A stretch of DNA of 64,000 bases from Maribellus sediminis (GCF_011799805.1 NZ_WXUB01000001.1:930001-994000); one strand, 5' to 3'. Numbered from the stretch's first letter, positions 18,970 to 27,886 are shown. Notes: generated from the letters alone by a model not told the origin. Numbers and translations are program-made.

Positions 18970-20343
18970 ATGGCAAATATTCCATCTGGTAACCGCGATT
19001 CTTTTGGGTCGAAATTTGGAGTGATTGCAGCAGCTGCCGGTTCTGCTGTTGGATTGGGTAACATTTGGCGATTCCCACTGGTTACAACCCAGAATGGAGG
19101 TGGCGCCTTTCTTATTCTATACATCAGCTTTATTGTATTTATCGGTATACCTGTTATGCTTTCTGAATTCTCGATTGGAAGAAGGGCACAGTTGAACGCT
19201 TTTGGATCGTTTAAAAAACTGGCACCCAAAACGCCCTGGTACCTGGTGGGATTCCTTGGAATTCTTACCGCATTTGCTATTCTTTCTTTTTATAGTGCCG
19301 TTGCAGGATGGACACTGGAGTATCTTGTGCAGGCCATTTCAGGAAAACTGCTGCACACCGATGATTATGTGAAGAATTTTGCCGATTTCAGTACCGACGT
19401 ATACCGCCCGCTTATTTGGCAAATGGTATTTATGTTCCTAACCGCAATTGTAGTTTATGCTGGAATTAAAAAAGGTATCGAAAAGTTCACAAAAATATTA
19501 ATGCCTGTGCTGGTAATTCTTATTGGTGTAGTTGTTGTTCGTTCAGTAAGTTTACCAGGAGCCGCTGAAGGTATAAAATACCTTTTTGTTCCCGATTGGT
19601 CGGCAGTGAACTTTAAAACAGTGCTGATGGCACTCGGTCAGGCAGCATTCTCACTGAGTATCGGTATGGGAACGCTTATTACGTACGGATCATACATTCA
19701 AAAAGATAATCACTTATTGAGAACGTCATCGCAGGTTGCACTAGCCGATACAAGTATTGCTATTCTGTCAAGTTTGATGGTTATTCCGGCCATCTTTGCT
19801 TTTTCTTCTGTATCCATCGACCAAATGTCTCCGGGGCCAGGTTTGGTGTTTGAAGTTCTTCCCGCGGTATTTAAAGCCATGCCGGGTGGAGTAATTTTCG
19901 CTGTTGTATTTTTCTTTTTGCTGGCCGTCGCTGCGTTAACTTCTACAATCTCAGTGCTTGAGGTTGTTGTGGCTTATTTGAAAGAAGAATTGGGAATGAC
20001 AAGAGGAAAGGCAACGATAATCGCTTCGGTGTCGATTAGTGTATTGGGAGTATTGGCCACATTATCGTTTAGTTCGTTAAGTGGATTTCATATTTTCGGA
20101 CTGAATATTTTCGATCTGCTAAATTTCGCATCAGCCAATATTATGTTGACGTTTGGAGCACTGTTTATTGTAGTTTTTGTAGGTTGGAAACTTGGTAAAT
20201 CGAACTTCCTTGATGAGATCAGTAATAAGGGAGAAATCAAATCTGTTTTGCACAAGATCGTTTTCTTTATCATTCGATATATTGCCCCGGTTGCCATTGG
20301 TATAATTGCCGTTGCTGCTTTATTCATAAAAGGATTAACTTAG
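18970..20343 (+). CDS. Sodium-dependent transporter, SNF (NSS) family
   Basis: A 457-residue inner-membrane symporter driving uptake of amino acids or similar compounds with Na+. It opens with the family signature GSAVGLGNIWRFP followed by NGGGAFLILY at residues 25-50. The rest is strongly hydrophobic with about 11-12 membrane segments, including the Na+-site helix GQAAFSLSIGMGTLITYGSY. Its length is that of bacterial tryptophan- or leucine-type members; the substrate cannot be assigned. It stands alone between tamL and a helix-hairpin-helix gene, with a clear terminator after it. Confidence 0.95.
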   Translation: MANIPSGNRDSFGSKFGVIAAAAGSAVGLGNIWRFPLVTTQNGGGAFLILYISFIVFIGIPVMLSEFSIGRRAQLNAFGSFKKLAPKTPWYLVGFLGILTAFAILSFYSAVAGWTLEYLVQAISGKLLHTDDYVKNFADFSTDVYRPLIWQMVFMFLTAIVVYAGIKKGIEKFTKILMPVLVILIGVVVVRSVSLPGAAEGIKYLFVPDWSAVNFKTVLMALGQAAFSLSIGMGTLITYGSYIQKDNHLLRTSSQVALADTSIAILSSLMVIPAIFAFSSVSIDQMSPGPGLVFEVLPAVFKAMPGGVIFAVVFFFLLAVAALTSTISVLEVVVAYLKEELGMTRGKATIIASVSISVLGVLATLSFSSLSGFHIFGLNIFDLLNFASANIMLTFGALFIVVFVGWKLGKSNFLDEISNKGEIKSVLHKIVFFIIRYIAPVAIGIIAVAALFIKGLT

Positions 20344-20364
20344 AATTCAGATAAGATATTTATT

Positions 20365-20388
20365 AGGCCGGTTAATACCGGCCTTTTT
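20365..20388 (+). terminator. Terminator of the SNF transporter gene
   Basis: AGGCCGGT and ACCGGCCT form an 8-bp stem with a TAAT loop, followed by TTTT. Confidence 0.92.
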
Positions 20389-20464
20389 ACTTTCTGTCTT
20401 TGTGTATTTTGTTCATTTTTCATAACTTAACAACTTGTTATTCCCAATGTTAAACTAGGTCACA

Positions 20465-21553
20465 ATGTTAAACCTCTGGCGAAAAATTCAACGTCAATTT
20501 TTAACCTATTCCAGGTCTGACAGGAATGCGGTGCTTATTCTTGCAGCAATTCTGCTTCTATTGATATTTGCTAATCGAATTTTACCTGCATTCAGAACAG
20601 AACGGTCACATGATTTTTCTAAACTTGAAGGGATCATTGAAGATTGGGAAAAAAAGCAGGCCCTCGAAAATGCAAAGCCGGAACTTGAACTGTTTAATTT
20701 CGATCCTAATGTGATAACCCGTGATCAAATCGAAATACTCGATTTGCCTTATTTTGTTAAGCAAAACATTCTAAGTTACCGGGAGTCGGGAGGAAAGTTC
20801 ACTAGTACCTGTGATCTAAGAAAGATATATGGTATGAATGATTCCATATTCAATGCGATTAAAGACTACATACAAATTGAAAGAACTCAGGCTGAATCGT
20901 CACCGGTAAAAACGAAAGTTGAACTTGAAATGACCGGAACGCCATTCGATCCGAACAAGGTGTCTGCAGACAGTTTGCTCAAATATGGTTTCACTGAATT
21001 TCAGTCGTCGAACCTGATCAAATACCGGGATAACGGAGGTGTGTTCACACTCCCTCAGGATTTGCTCAAGATTTACGGAATAGATTCGGTGTTTTATGTG
21101 CGAATTGAAGATTATATTCGAATTGAATCCCCGAACAAGGAGGTCAAAGAAATCGTAAGGATAGAATTGAATGGTGCTGATACTTCCGACCTGATGAAGC
21201 TTCCCGGAATAGGACCGGCTTATGCATCCCGGATAATTAGATATCGTGAGTTGTTAGGTGGTTATTACACTGTCGAACAATTGCTCGAGGTTTACGGTTT
21301 CCCTCAGGAAGTCTACGATCGTGTTTCGAACCAGGTTTTTACCGATACTGTTAAATTAAATAAGCTGCGTATAAACTTCCTAGAATACCCGGAACTGATT
21401 CGGCACCCCTATTTAAATAAAGAGCAAGTTACTGAACTCTTAAACCACCGCGATGCGTCAGGAGCCTACAAAAAGCTTGAAGATATTAAGTTTTTGGAAA
21501 GTTTTGACAGCGAGAACTTTAAGCGGATACGCCCGTATATCACATGTCGTTAA
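20465..21553 (+). CDS. ComEA-like helix-hairpin-helix protein
   Basis: A 362-residue protein with one N-terminal membrane segment (about residues 24-42, NAVLILAAILLLLIFANRI). Four helix-hairpin-helix units follow: ILDLPYFVKQNILSYRE.GG near 90, GFTEFQSSNLIKYRDNGG near 180, LPGIGPAYASRIIRYRELLGGYYT near 245, and a last one near 320. HhH units of this kind bind DNA non-specifically, as in ComEA. With the single anchor it may bind DNA in the periplasm for uptake, but that is inference. It is monocistronic. Confidence 0.8.
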   Translation: MLNLWRKIQRQFLTYSRSDRNAVLILAAILLLLIFANRILPAFRTERSHDFSKLEGIIEDWEKKQALENAKPELELFNFDPNVITRDQIEILDLPYFVKQNILSYRESGGKFTSTCDLRKIYGMNDSIFNAIKDYIQIERTQAESSPVKTKVELEMTGTPFDPNKVSADSLLKYGFTEFQSSNLIKYRDNGGVFTLPQDLLKIYGIDSVFYVRIEDYIRIESPNKEVKEIVRIELNGADTSDLMKLPGIGPAYASRIIRYRELLGGYYTVEQLLEVYGFPQEVYDRVSNQVFTDTVKLNKLRINFLEYPELIRHPYLNKEQVTELLNHRDASGAYKKLEDIKFLESFDSENFKRIRPYITCR

Positions 21554-21605
21554 ATAGTTTTAAACAAAAATAATCACATAGGATATATTAATTTTTTACT
21601 TTAAA

Positions 21606-21636
21606 TTTGATATACTATGAATAATTTCTAAATTTG
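21606..21636 (+). promoter_or_regulatory. Promoter of the rpsU-xerC-hpf operon
   Basis: TTTG (21606-21609), a 19-nt spacer and TAAATTTG (21629-21636) match the Bacteroidota consensus exactly. The start is predicted near 21643, 27 nt before rpsU. Confidence 0.75.
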
Positions 21637-21669
21637 CGCCTCAATTTTTAAAAAGTAAAACCGTTAGAT

Positions 21670-21861
21670 ATGATAGTTATTCCGGTAAAAGAGGGCGAAA
21701 ACATTGAAAGAGCTCTTAAGAGGTTCAAAAGAAAATTCGAAAAGACTGGTGTAATCAAAGAATTACGCGAACGTCAAAAATTTACCAAGCCTTCGGTAAA
21801 AAGAAGGGAAGAGTTGAAGAAAGCTGCTTACGTGCAAGGTTTGCAGCGTCAGGAAGACTAA
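21670..21861 (+). CDS. rpsU: 30S ribosomal protein S21
   Basis: A 63-residue basic ribosomal protein of the small subunit. It has the typical VKEGENIERALKRFKRKFEKTG start and RREELKKA motif. It is the first gene of an operon with xerC and hpf, which ties ribosome content and hibernation to one promoter. Confidence 0.97.
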   Translation: MIVIPVKEGENIERALKRFKRKFEKTGVIKELRERQKFTKPSVKRREELKKAAYVQGLQRQED

Positions 21862-21903
21862 ACTTGTTTTAGTGGTTCCTGATTTAATTTGTATCGATAG
21901 CCA

Positions 21904-22803
21904 ATGAGTTATCAGGAATCGTTTATCAACTATTTGAAGTGTGAGAAGAGGTATTCTGCTCATACGGTGGTGGCATATAAAAATGACCTCGATCAGTTTG
22001 TGGAGTATTCTGCAATAGTGATCGGGGAATTTCATGTTAAAGCAGTAACAACTGACACTGTCAGGGGGTGGTTGCTGCATTTGATGGAACAGGGATTAAC
22101 TCCTCGTTCGATACATCGGAAAGCCACCACAGTAAAGTCGTTTTATAATTTCCTGATGCGCGAGGATGTTGTAGAGTCAAATCCTGCATCCAATTTAACT
22201 TTACCGAAAGTTCGTAAAAAGCTTCCCAATTTTGTCGACGAGAAAAGTCTGAATCATTTGTTGGATGATCTTGGGAATTTTGACGATGATTTTTCAGGAG
22301 TTCGTGATAAACTGATCTTGTCTCTTTTCTACGGAACGGGTATAAGGCTTTCGGAACTGATAAATCTGAAGGAAAGGGATATTGATACCAGGGAGAAGCT
22401 GATTCGTGTTCTCGGGAAGCGACAGAAAGAAAGAATCATTCCTTATCCATCAGAAATCAACAATCTGCTAGAGAATTATGTTATAGCAAGAAATAAGCAG
22501 ATAGGATACAAAACAGACTTTTTGCTGGTTACGGAAAAAGGAAAGCAGGTATACGAAAAACTGGTGTACCGGGTAGTGAAAAAGAGCCTGGGTAAAGTAA
22601 CATCGCTGGAGAAAAAAAGCCCGCATGTGCTCAGACATACCTACGCTACTCACTTGTTAAATAAAGGGGCCGACCTGAATGCCGTAAAAGAATTATTAGG
22701 ACATGCAAATTTAGCAGCTACACAGGTTTATACACATACTACCTTCGAAAAGCTGCGCGACAGTTATAAACAAGCCCATCCGCGTGGGGATAAAAACAAT
22801 TAA
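21904..22803 (+). CDS. xerC: Tyrosine recombinase XerC
   Basis: A 299-residue site-specific recombinase that resolves chromosome dimers at dif. The N-terminal SAM-like core-binding domain (1-95) contains the LRRR-type RSIHRKATTVKSFYNFL. The catalytic domain shows Arg in YGTGIRLSEL, the HxxR pair in HVLRHTYATHLL, His in LLGHANLAATQVYTHT, and the nucleophile Tyr in the same segment. The length matches XerC/XerD. Bacteroidota XerC and XerD are hard to tell apart by eye; the rpsU/hpf context supports XerC. It sits 2 bp before hpf, so it is translationally close. Confidence 0.9.
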   Translation: MSYQESFINYLKCEKRYSAHTVVAYKNDLDQFVEYSAIVIGEFHVKAVTTDTVRGWLLHLMEQGLTPRSIHRKATTVKSFYNFLMREDVVESNPASNLTLPKVRKKLPNFVDEKSLNHLLDDLGNFDDDFSGVRDKLILSLFYGTGIRLSELINLKERDIDTREKLIRVLGKRQKERIIPYPSEINNLLENYVIARNKQIGYKTDFLLVTEKGKQVYEKLVYRVVKKSLGKVTSLEKKSPHVLRHTYATHLLNKGADLNAVKELLGHANLAATQVYTHTTFEKLRDSYKQAHPRGDKNN

Positions 22804-22805
22804 TT

Positions 22806-23108
22806 ATGGAAGTAAAACTTAATTCAGTACATTTTAATGCCGATCAAAAGCTGATAGAATTTGTGAACAAAAAAGTTAGCAAGCTCGACACTTTTTTTGA
22901 TGGTATTATAAAAGCGGATGTAACTCTTAAAGTTGCAAAACCCGAAACAGCAAATAACAAGGTTGCTGAGTTAAAACTTTCGATTCCGGCAACGGAAAAT
23001 TTATTTGCCAAAAAACAGGCCGATACTTTCGAAGAAGCTACTGATTTAGCGATCGACGCAATGAAGAAACAGCTTGATAAATACAAACAAAAGTTAAAGA
23101 ACAAATAA
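22806..23108 (+). CDS. hpf: Ribosome hibernation promoting factor, short form
   Basis: A 100-residue HPF/RaiA protein that binds the 30S decoding region and silences ribosomes in stationary phase. The family pattern includes VHFNADQKLIEFVNKKVSKLD, a central beta region and TFEEATDLAIDAMKKQLDKYK. It lacks the C-terminal dimerisation domain of long HPF, so it is the short form. It ends the rpsU operon and has a hairpin terminator just downstream. Confidence 0.93.
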   Translation: MEVKLNSVHFNADQKLIEFVNKKVSKLDTFFDGIIKADVTLKVAKPETANNKVAELKLSIPATENLFAKKQADTFEEATDLAIDAMKKQLDKYKQKLKNK

Positions 23109-23111
23109 TTT

Positions 23112-23145
23112 TTAAAAAAGACCTGCGAGAGTTAGGTTTTTAAAA
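23112..23145 (+). terminator. Terminator after hpf
   Basis: An A-rich run plus GACCT pairs with AGGTTTTT around a 9-nt loop (one G-U pair), giving a modest intrinsic terminator 4 bp after the stop codon. Confidence 0.55.
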
Positions 23146-23154
23146 TATAATTTT

Positions 23155-23162
23155 TACATTTG
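23155..23162 (+). promoter_or_regulatory. -7 element of a possible small RNA
   Basis: TACATTTG fits TAnnTTTG exactly, with start expected near 23169. No gene begins until tRNA-Gly at 23368, and a terminator-like hairpin lies in between. Confidence 0.4.
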
Positions 23163-23168
23163 CAAACC

Positions 23169-23257
23169 CTTTTTAGGGGCGTTCTGAAAACAGCTGAAAT
23201 AGTCGCACTTTCAACAAAAACGTATAAAAATGCTTGGGTTTTTTAAGCACGTTTTTA
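23169..23257 (+). ncRNA. Candidate small RNA between hpf and tRNA-Gly
   Basis: The segment is bounded on the left by the TACATTTG element. On the right it ends in a hairpin in which AAAAACG (23216-23222) and an inner TGCTT (23231-23235) pair with AAGCA and CGTTTTT (23245-23256). It thus ends in a T run like an intrinsic terminator. It would give a transcript of about 88 nt with no convincing open frame. It matches no RNA family I recognise. Confidence 0.25.
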
Positions 23258-23330
23258 GGAGGTTAGCAACAAAAAATGACATGATTTTTCGTTAAAGAGA
23301 AAAAATTTTTAGCTGTTTGGAAAAAAGTTG

Positions 23331-23338
23331 TAATTTTG
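23331..23338 (+). promoter_or_regulatory. -7 element upstream of tRNA-Gly
   Basis: TAATTTTG fits TAnnTTTG and would start transcription near 23345, 23 nt before the tRNA. It probably drives the two tRNAs and tuf. Confidence 0.55.
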
Positions 23339-23367
23339 CACGGCATTTTTGCCAGGGAAATATAGAT

Positions 23368-23440
23368 GCGGGAATAGCTCAGTTGATAGAGCATTAGCCT
23401 TCCAAGCTAAGGGTCGCGGGTTTGAGTCCCGTTTCCCGCT
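23368..23440 (+). tRNA. tRNA-Gly (anticodon TCC)
   Basis: A 73-nt cloverleaf. Acceptor GCGGGAA pairs with TTCCCGC, the D-arm is AGCTC...GAGC, and the anticodon stem is TTAGC/GCTAA with loop CTTCCAA. The T-arm contains GGGTTTGAGTCCC-like pairing. No CCA is encoded. Confidence 0.95.
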
Positions 23441-23502
23441 CAAAATAGAGATTGGAATTTTGAACAGCGATGATCATTATTCCTGTCTCTTTATGTGTTT
23501 AA

Positions 23503-23574
<72 letters not shown>

Positions 23575-23614
23575 CAGATGATTTAAAAGATAAATAAATT
23601 AAAATTTTGCAGTT

Positions 23615-24802
23615 ATGGCTAAAGAACATTTTAACAGGGATAAGGACCATGTAAACATTGGTACTATTGGCCACGTTGACCATGGTAAAACTACCCTGAC
23701 CGCAGCTATTACTATGGTATTAGCTAAAAAAGGATGGTCAGAAGTTAAAGCATTTGACCAAATCGACAATGCTCCTGAAGAAAAAGAAAGGGGTATCACT
23801 ATTAACACTGCTCACGTAGAGTATCAGACAGCTACTCGTCACTATGCGCACGTTGACTGTCCTGGACACGCCGACTACGTTAAGAATATGGTAACTGGTG
23901 CTGCTCAGATGGACGGTGCTATTATCGTTGTTGCTGCTACTGATGGTCCTATGCCACAAACACGTGAGCACATTCTTCTTGCTCGTCAGGTAAACGTACC
24001 TAAATTGGTAGTATTCATGAACAAAGTGGATATGGTTGACGACGAAGAATTATTGGAACTTGTTGAAATGGAAATCCGCGAACTGCTCGATTTCTATGAA
24101 TTCGACGGTGACAATACACCTGTTATTATGGGTTCTGCTCTTGGTGCATTGAACGGAGAGCCAGAATGGGAAGAAAAAGTATTGGAATTGATGGAAGCTT
24201 GTGATACCTGGATTCCACTTCCTCCACGTGATATTGACAAGCCATTCCTTATGCCTGTTGAAGATGTATTCTCGATCACTGGTCGTGGTACTGTAGCAAC
24301 TGGTCGTATCGAAACTGGTATGGTTCACACTGGTGACGAACTGCAGTTGATTGGTTTAGGTGCTGAAGGTCGCAAGACTGTATGTACTGGTGTTGAGATG
24401 TTCCGTAAGATTTTGGATGATGGTCAGGCTGGTGACAACGTAGGTTTGTTGTTACGTGGTGTTGACAAAAAAGAAATCAAACGTGGACAGATCCTGGCAA
24501 AACCTGGTTCAATCACTCCTCACAAAAAATTCAAAGCTGAGGTTTACGTATTGAAAAAAGAAGAAGGTGGACGTCACACTCCATTCCACAACAAATACCG
24601 TCCTCAATTCTACCTGCGTACTTTGGACGTAACTGGTGAGATTCACCTGGAAGCTGGCCGCGAAATGGTTATGCCTGGTGATAACGTAACCATCGAAGTA
24701 GAATTGATCTACCCGGTAGCATTGAACATCGGTCTTCGTTTCGCAATCCGCGAAGGTGGTCGTACAGTAGGTGCTGGTCAGGTTACTGAAATTATTGATT
24801 AA
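23615..24802 (+). CDS. tuf: Elongation factor Tu
   Basis: A 395-residue GTPase that brings aminoacyl-tRNA to the ribosome. G1 is GHVDHGKTT (residues 19-27), G2 lies in [13 protein letters not shown]3 is DCPGHADY and G4 is NKVD. Domains 2 and 3 are complete, ending [10 protein letters not shown]. It follows tRNA-Gly and tRNA-Thr and is probably co-transcribed with them. Codon choice is strongly biased, as in other highly expressed genes. A strong terminator follows. Confidence 0.99.
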   Translation: MAKEHFNRDKDHVNIGTIGHVDHGKTTLTAAITMVLAKKGWSEVKAFDQIDNAPEEKERGITINTAHVEYQTATRHYAHVDCPGHADYVKNMVTGAAQMDGAIIVVAATDGPMPQTREHILLARQVNVPKLVVFMNKVDMVDDEELLELVEMEIRELLDFYEFDGDNTPVIMGSALGALNGEPEWEEKVLELMEACDTWIPLPPRDIDKPFLMPVEDVFSITGRGTVATGRIETGMVHTGDELQLIGLGAEGRKTVCTGVEMFRKILDDGQAGDNVGLLLRGVDKKEIKRGQILAKPGSITPHKKFKAEVYVLKKEEGGRHTPFHNKYRPQFYLRTLDVTGEIHLEAGREMVMPGDNVTIEVELIYPVALNIGLRFAIREGGRTVGAGQVTEIID

Positions 24803-24828
24803 TTCGATAGTTCACATATAAGAATATA

Positions 24829-24860
24829 AGTCCCGGGCTCTTGGGCCCGGGACTATTTTC
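24829..24860 (+). terminator. Terminator of tuf
   Basis: AGTCCCGGGC (24829-24838) pairs perfectly with GCCCGGGACT (24845-24854) around a 6-nt loop, followed by ATTTT. This 10-bp GC-rich stem is one of the strongest in the window. Confidence 0.92.
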
Positions 24861-24920
24861 GGTTGAAACTCGAAGTTGGGAGTGGTTAGTTAACAGTAAG
24901 TTCGAATCTTACCTTCCGAT
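24859..24920 (+). pseudogene. Degenerate tRNA remnant between tuf and secE
   Basis: tRNA-like parts remain in the right order. A 5' acceptor strand TCGGTTG (24859-24865) pairs at five of seven positions with CTTCCGA (24913-24919). D-stem ACTC/GAGT (24868-24871, 24880-24883) has a GG-containing loop. A perfect T-arm GTAAG-TTCGAAT-CTTAC spans 24896-24912. Only 12 nt separate the D- and T-arms instead of about 22, so the anticodon arm is gone. In many Bacteroidota a tRNA-Trp gene occupies this tuf-secE slot, so I read this as its decayed copy; that identity is inference. Confidence 0.5.
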
Positions 24921-24941
24921 CAAAACAACGAACATTTACAG

Positions 24942-25133
24942 ATGAAGTTAAAAGTATACATCCAGGAAGCTTACGACGAGCTGGTGCATAAAGTAACATG
25001 GCCAACCTGGAAAGAGCTGCAAAGCAGCGCATTGGTAGTAATGATTGCTTCCTTTATTATATCATTAGTTATCTTCCTAATGGACCTGTCATTCAGGAAC
25101 ATTATGGATTTTGTTTATGGTTTATTTTATTAA
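24942..25133 (+). CDS. secE: Protein translocase subunit SecE
   Basis: A 63-residue small membrane subunit of the SecYEG channel. It has the cytoplasmic amphipathic helix with ELVHKVTWPTWKEL, the conserved core of SecE, followed by a single transmembrane segment (about residues 30-52). Position before nusG is the usual one. Confidence 0.95.
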   Translation: MKLKVYIQEAYDELVHKVTWPTWKELQSSALVVMIASFIISLVIFLMDLSFRNIMDFVYGLFY

Positions 25134-25151
25134 TCAAAACCTTAAGTCGAG

Positions 25152-25700
25152 ATGAGCGAAAATAGTAAAAAGTGGTATGTTCTTCGTGCTATTGGAGGCA
25201 AAGAGAAGAAGGTAAAAGAATATATCGACAACGAAATCGCAAATGGAGATCTAAAAGGTTTTGTTGATCAGGTTCTAATACCAACCGAAAAAGTTTATCA
25301 GATCCGAAATGGTAAAAAAATCAGTAAGGAGCGAAACTTTTTTCCGGGGTATGTTTTAATCGAAGCTGCATTAGTGGGTGAAGTTGCACACACACTAAGG
25401 AATTTTCCTAACGTAATCGGATTTTTAGGCGACACCAAAGGTGGAGATCCGGTGCCGATGCGGCAGAGTGAGGTAAACAGGATTTTAGGTCGTGTTGACG
25501 AATTAGCGGAAACCGACGAAGAAATCAATATCCCATATGTGGTAGGCGAAACTGTAAAAGTTATCGATGGACCATTCAACGGCTTTAACGGAACCATTGA
25601 AGAAATCAATGAGGAAAAGAAGAAGCTGCAAGTGATGGTGAAGATTTTTGGACGTAAAACTCCTTTAGAGCTTAGCTTCATGCAAGTTGAAAAGGAATAG
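25152..25700 (+). CDS. nusG: Transcription termination/antitermination protein NusG
   Basis: A 182-residue transcription factor that binds RNA polymerase and couples it to ribosomes or Rho. The NGN domain begins KKWYVLRAIGGKEKKV and includes FFPGYVLIEA. The C-terminal KOW domain has GETVKVIDGPFNGFNGTIEEI. The length is normal. It lies 18 bp after secE and 20 bp before rplK. Confidence 0.97.
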   Translation: MSENSKKWYVLRAIGGKEKKVKEYIDNEIANGDLKGFVDQVLIPTEKVYQIRNGKKISKERNFFPGYVLIEAALVGEVAHTLRNFPNVIGFLGDTKGGDPVPMRQSEVNRILGRVDELAETDEEINIPYVVGETVKVIDGPFNGFNGTIEEINEEKKKLQVMVKIFGRKTPLELSFMQVEKE

Positions 25701-25720
25701 TAACGCTTTAATTTATTGTT

Positions 25721-26164
25721 ATGGCGAAAGAAATTGCTGGATTAATTAAATTACAGATCAAAGGTGGTGCAGCTAATCCTTCACCACCGGTGGGACCAGC
25801 ATTGGGTGCCAAGGGGGTAAACATTATGCAGTTCTGCAAACAGTTTAACGGGCGTACACAAGACCAAGCAGGGAAAGTGTTGCCGGTTATTATTACTGTT
25901 TATGCCGACAAGTCATTCGACTTCATAATTAAACAACCTCCTGTGGCTGTTCAATTGTTAGAGGCTGCTAAGTTAAAGAGCGGGTCATCAGAACCACATG
26001 TTAAAAAAGTGGGTTCTGTAACCTGGGATCAGGTAAAACAAATTGCCGAAGGCAAAATGGAAGACCTGAACTGCTTTACAGTAGAATCAGCAATGAAAAT
26101 GGTAGCTGGAACTGCCAGAAGTATGGGAATCACTGTTAAAGGTGCTTCACCATTCAATAACTAA
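25721..26164 (+). CDS. rplK: 50S ribosomal protein L11
   Basis: A 147-residue component of the GTPase-associated stalk base that binds 23S rRNA. The N-terminal segment [21 protein letters not shown] has the proline-rich turn that binds thiostrepton-type drugs and elongation factors. The C-terminal part has [13 protein letters not shown], which contacts rRNA. It is in the secE-nusG-rplKAJL order. Confidence 0.98.
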   Translation: MAKEIAGLIKLQIKGGAANPSPPVGPALGAKGVNIMQFCKQFNGRTQDQAGKVLPVIITVYADKSFDFIIKQPPVAVQLLEAAKLKSGSSEPHVKKVGSVTWDQVKQIAEGKMEDLNCFTVESAMKMVAGTARSMGITVKGASPFNN

Positions 26165-26178
26165 AAATATCTTTTACG

Positions 26179-26874
26179 ATGGGCAGAATTACGAAAAATA
26201 AAAAAGCGTCTTTGGAGAAACTCGAAAAAGGAAAGGTATACTCAATCGACGAGGCAGCACAATTGGTAAAGGAAATTACTTATACCAAATTCGATGCTTC
26301 TGTTGATATCGATGTACGCCTTGGAGTTGACCCAAGAAAGGCTAACCAGATGGTTAGAGGCGTAGTTTCGTTACCCCATGGAACCGGAAAAGAAGTACGT
26401 GTTTTGGCTATGGTTACTCCTGACAAAGAGCAGGAAGCCAAAGATGCCGGAGCAGATTATGTAGGTCTCGACGATTTCGTTGAGAAAATTAAAGGCGGTT
26501 GGACTGACATTGATGTTATCATCACTATGCCACCGGTTATGGGAAAAGTAGGGCAGTTAGGACGTATTCTTGGTCCTCGTGGCTTAATGCCAAACCCTAA
26601 AAGTGGTACCGTAACTATGGATGTTGGTAAAGCCATCTCTGAAGTAAAACAGGGTAAAATCGATTTTAAAGTGGACAAATTTGGTATTGTTCACACTTCA
26701 ATCGGTAAAGTTTCATTCACTCCTGAGAAAATCAAGGAGAATGCTGTTGAGTTCATCAACACCATTAACAAACTGAAACCTGTTGCTGCAAAAGGAACCT
26801 ACATTAAGAGTATTTATCTTTCCAGTACCATGAGCCCTGGTATTCAGGTAGAATCTAAGTCGTTTGCAGAATAA
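26179..26874 (+). CDS. rplA: 50S ribosomal protein L1
   Basis: A 231-residue protein of the L1 stalk that controls release of deacylated tRNA. Motifs include [17 protein letters not shown] and [10 protein letters not shown], the rRNA-binding loop. In other bacteria L1 represses its own operon at the rplK leader; no matching structure is evident here. Confidence 0.98.
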   Translation: MGRITKNKKASLEKLEKGKVYSIDEAAQLVKEITYTKFDASVDIDVRLGVDPRKANQMVRGVVSLPHGTGKEVRVLAMVTPDKEQEAKDAGADYVGLDDFVEKIKGGWTDIDVIITMPPVMGKVGQLGRILGPRGLMPNPKSGTVTMDVGKAISEVKQGKIDFKVDKFGIVHTSIGKVSFTPEKIKENAVEFINTINKLKPVAAKGTYIKSIYLSSTMSPGIQVESKSFAE

Positions 26875-26885
26875 AAATAGGAATT

Positions 26886-27404
26886 ATGAAGAGTTCAGAA
26901 AAACAAGTTATTATAAATAATTTACAAGAACAGATAGATTCATACGACCATTTTTATCTGGCAGACATTGCAGGCTTAAACGCTGAAGATACCAGTGAGT
27001 TAAGGAGACTATGTTTTAAACAAGATGTAAAACTGGTTGTTGTTAAGAATACACTCTTACGTAAAGCTCTTGAAAGTTCTGAAAAGAACACCGAAGAAAT
27101 TTACGATGCACTAAAGGGAAACACTTCCGTAATGTTTACGACTGTCGGTAACGTTCCTGCTAAACTGATTAAAGAATTCGCTAAAAAGCATAAAAAGCCG
27201 GTATTAAAGGCTGCTTTTGTTGAAGAATCAGTTTACATGGGAGCTGAGCAATTGGATGCTCTGGTTGCCGTTAAATCGAAAAACGAACTTATTGCAGATG
27301 TTGTTGCTCTGTTACAATCACCAATGAAAACTGTTCTTGGACAGTTGCAATCGGGTGGTAATATTATCCACGGTGTTCTTGATACACTGAAAGAGAAAGA
27401 ATAA
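26886..27404 (+). CDS. rplJ: 50S ribosomal protein L10
   Basis: A 172-residue protein that anchors L7/L12 dimers to the ribosome. It has the conserved start YDHFYLADIAGLNAEDTSELRRLC with VVVKNTLLRKAL, and a C-terminal helix for L12 binding. It begins 11 bp after rplA, leaving no room for a separate L10 leader. Confidence 0.97.
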   Translation: MKSSEKQVIINNLQEQIDSYDHFYLADIAGLNAEDTSELRRLCFKQDVKLVVVKNTLLRKALESSEKNTEEIYDALKGNTSVMFTTVGNVPAKLIKEFAKKHKKPVLKAAFVEESVYMGAEQLDALVAVKSKNELIADVVALLQSPMKTVLGQLQSGGNIIHGVLDTLKEKE

Positions 27405-27437
27405 TTTTTTTGAAATAATATTTAAAAAGAAATAAAA

Positions 27438-27815
27438 ATGGCAGATTTAAAACAGCTTGCAGAAGAGTTAGTAAACTTGACTGTTAAAGAGGTTAACGAA
27501 TTAGCTGGTATCCTTAAGGATGAATATGGTATCGAACCAGCTGCTGCTGCAGTTGCAGTTGCAGGTCCAGCCGCTGGCGGTGGCGAAGAAGCTGCTGCTG
27601 AACAAACTGAGTTTGATGTAATCCTGAAATCAGGTGGTGCATCAAAACTTGCTGTTGTTAAACTCGTTAAAGAATTAACTGGCCTTGGTCTGAAAGAAGC
27701 CAAAGCAGTTGTTGACGAAGCTCCTAAAGCACTGAAAGAAAAAGTGTCGAAGGACGAAGCTGAAGCACTGAAAGCACAGTTGGAAGAAGCTGGCGCTGAA
27801 GTAGAATTAAAATAA
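27438..27815 (+). CDS. rplL: 50S ribosomal protein L7/L12
   Basis: A 125-residue acidic stalk protein. The N-terminal dimerisation part is followed by an Ala/Gly hinge (about residues 35-55). The C-terminal factor-binding domain has [36 protein letters not shown]-type sequence. A hairpin separates it from rpoB. Confidence 0.98.
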   Translation: MADLKQLAEELVNLTVKEVNELAGILKDEYGIEPAAAAVAVAGPAAGGGEEAAAEQTEFDVILKSGGASKLAVVKLVKELTGLGLKEAKAVVDEAPKALKEKVSKDEAEALKAQLEEAGAEVELK

Positions 27816-27847
27816 CGCATTATTACCTATTGCACAATAGGTTATAC

Positions 27848-27886
27848 GGTTTAGAATCCATCGGGAGATGGGTTCTAAACCTTTTT
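27848..27886 (+). terminator. Terminator/attenuator between rplL and rpoB
   Basis: A 15-bp stem (27848-27862 with 27867-27881, one G-U pair) and a GGGA loop is followed by TTTTTGTG. rpoB follows with no obvious promoter of its own, so partial read-through is likely and would lower rpoBC expression below that of the ribosomal genes. Confidence 0.8.
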
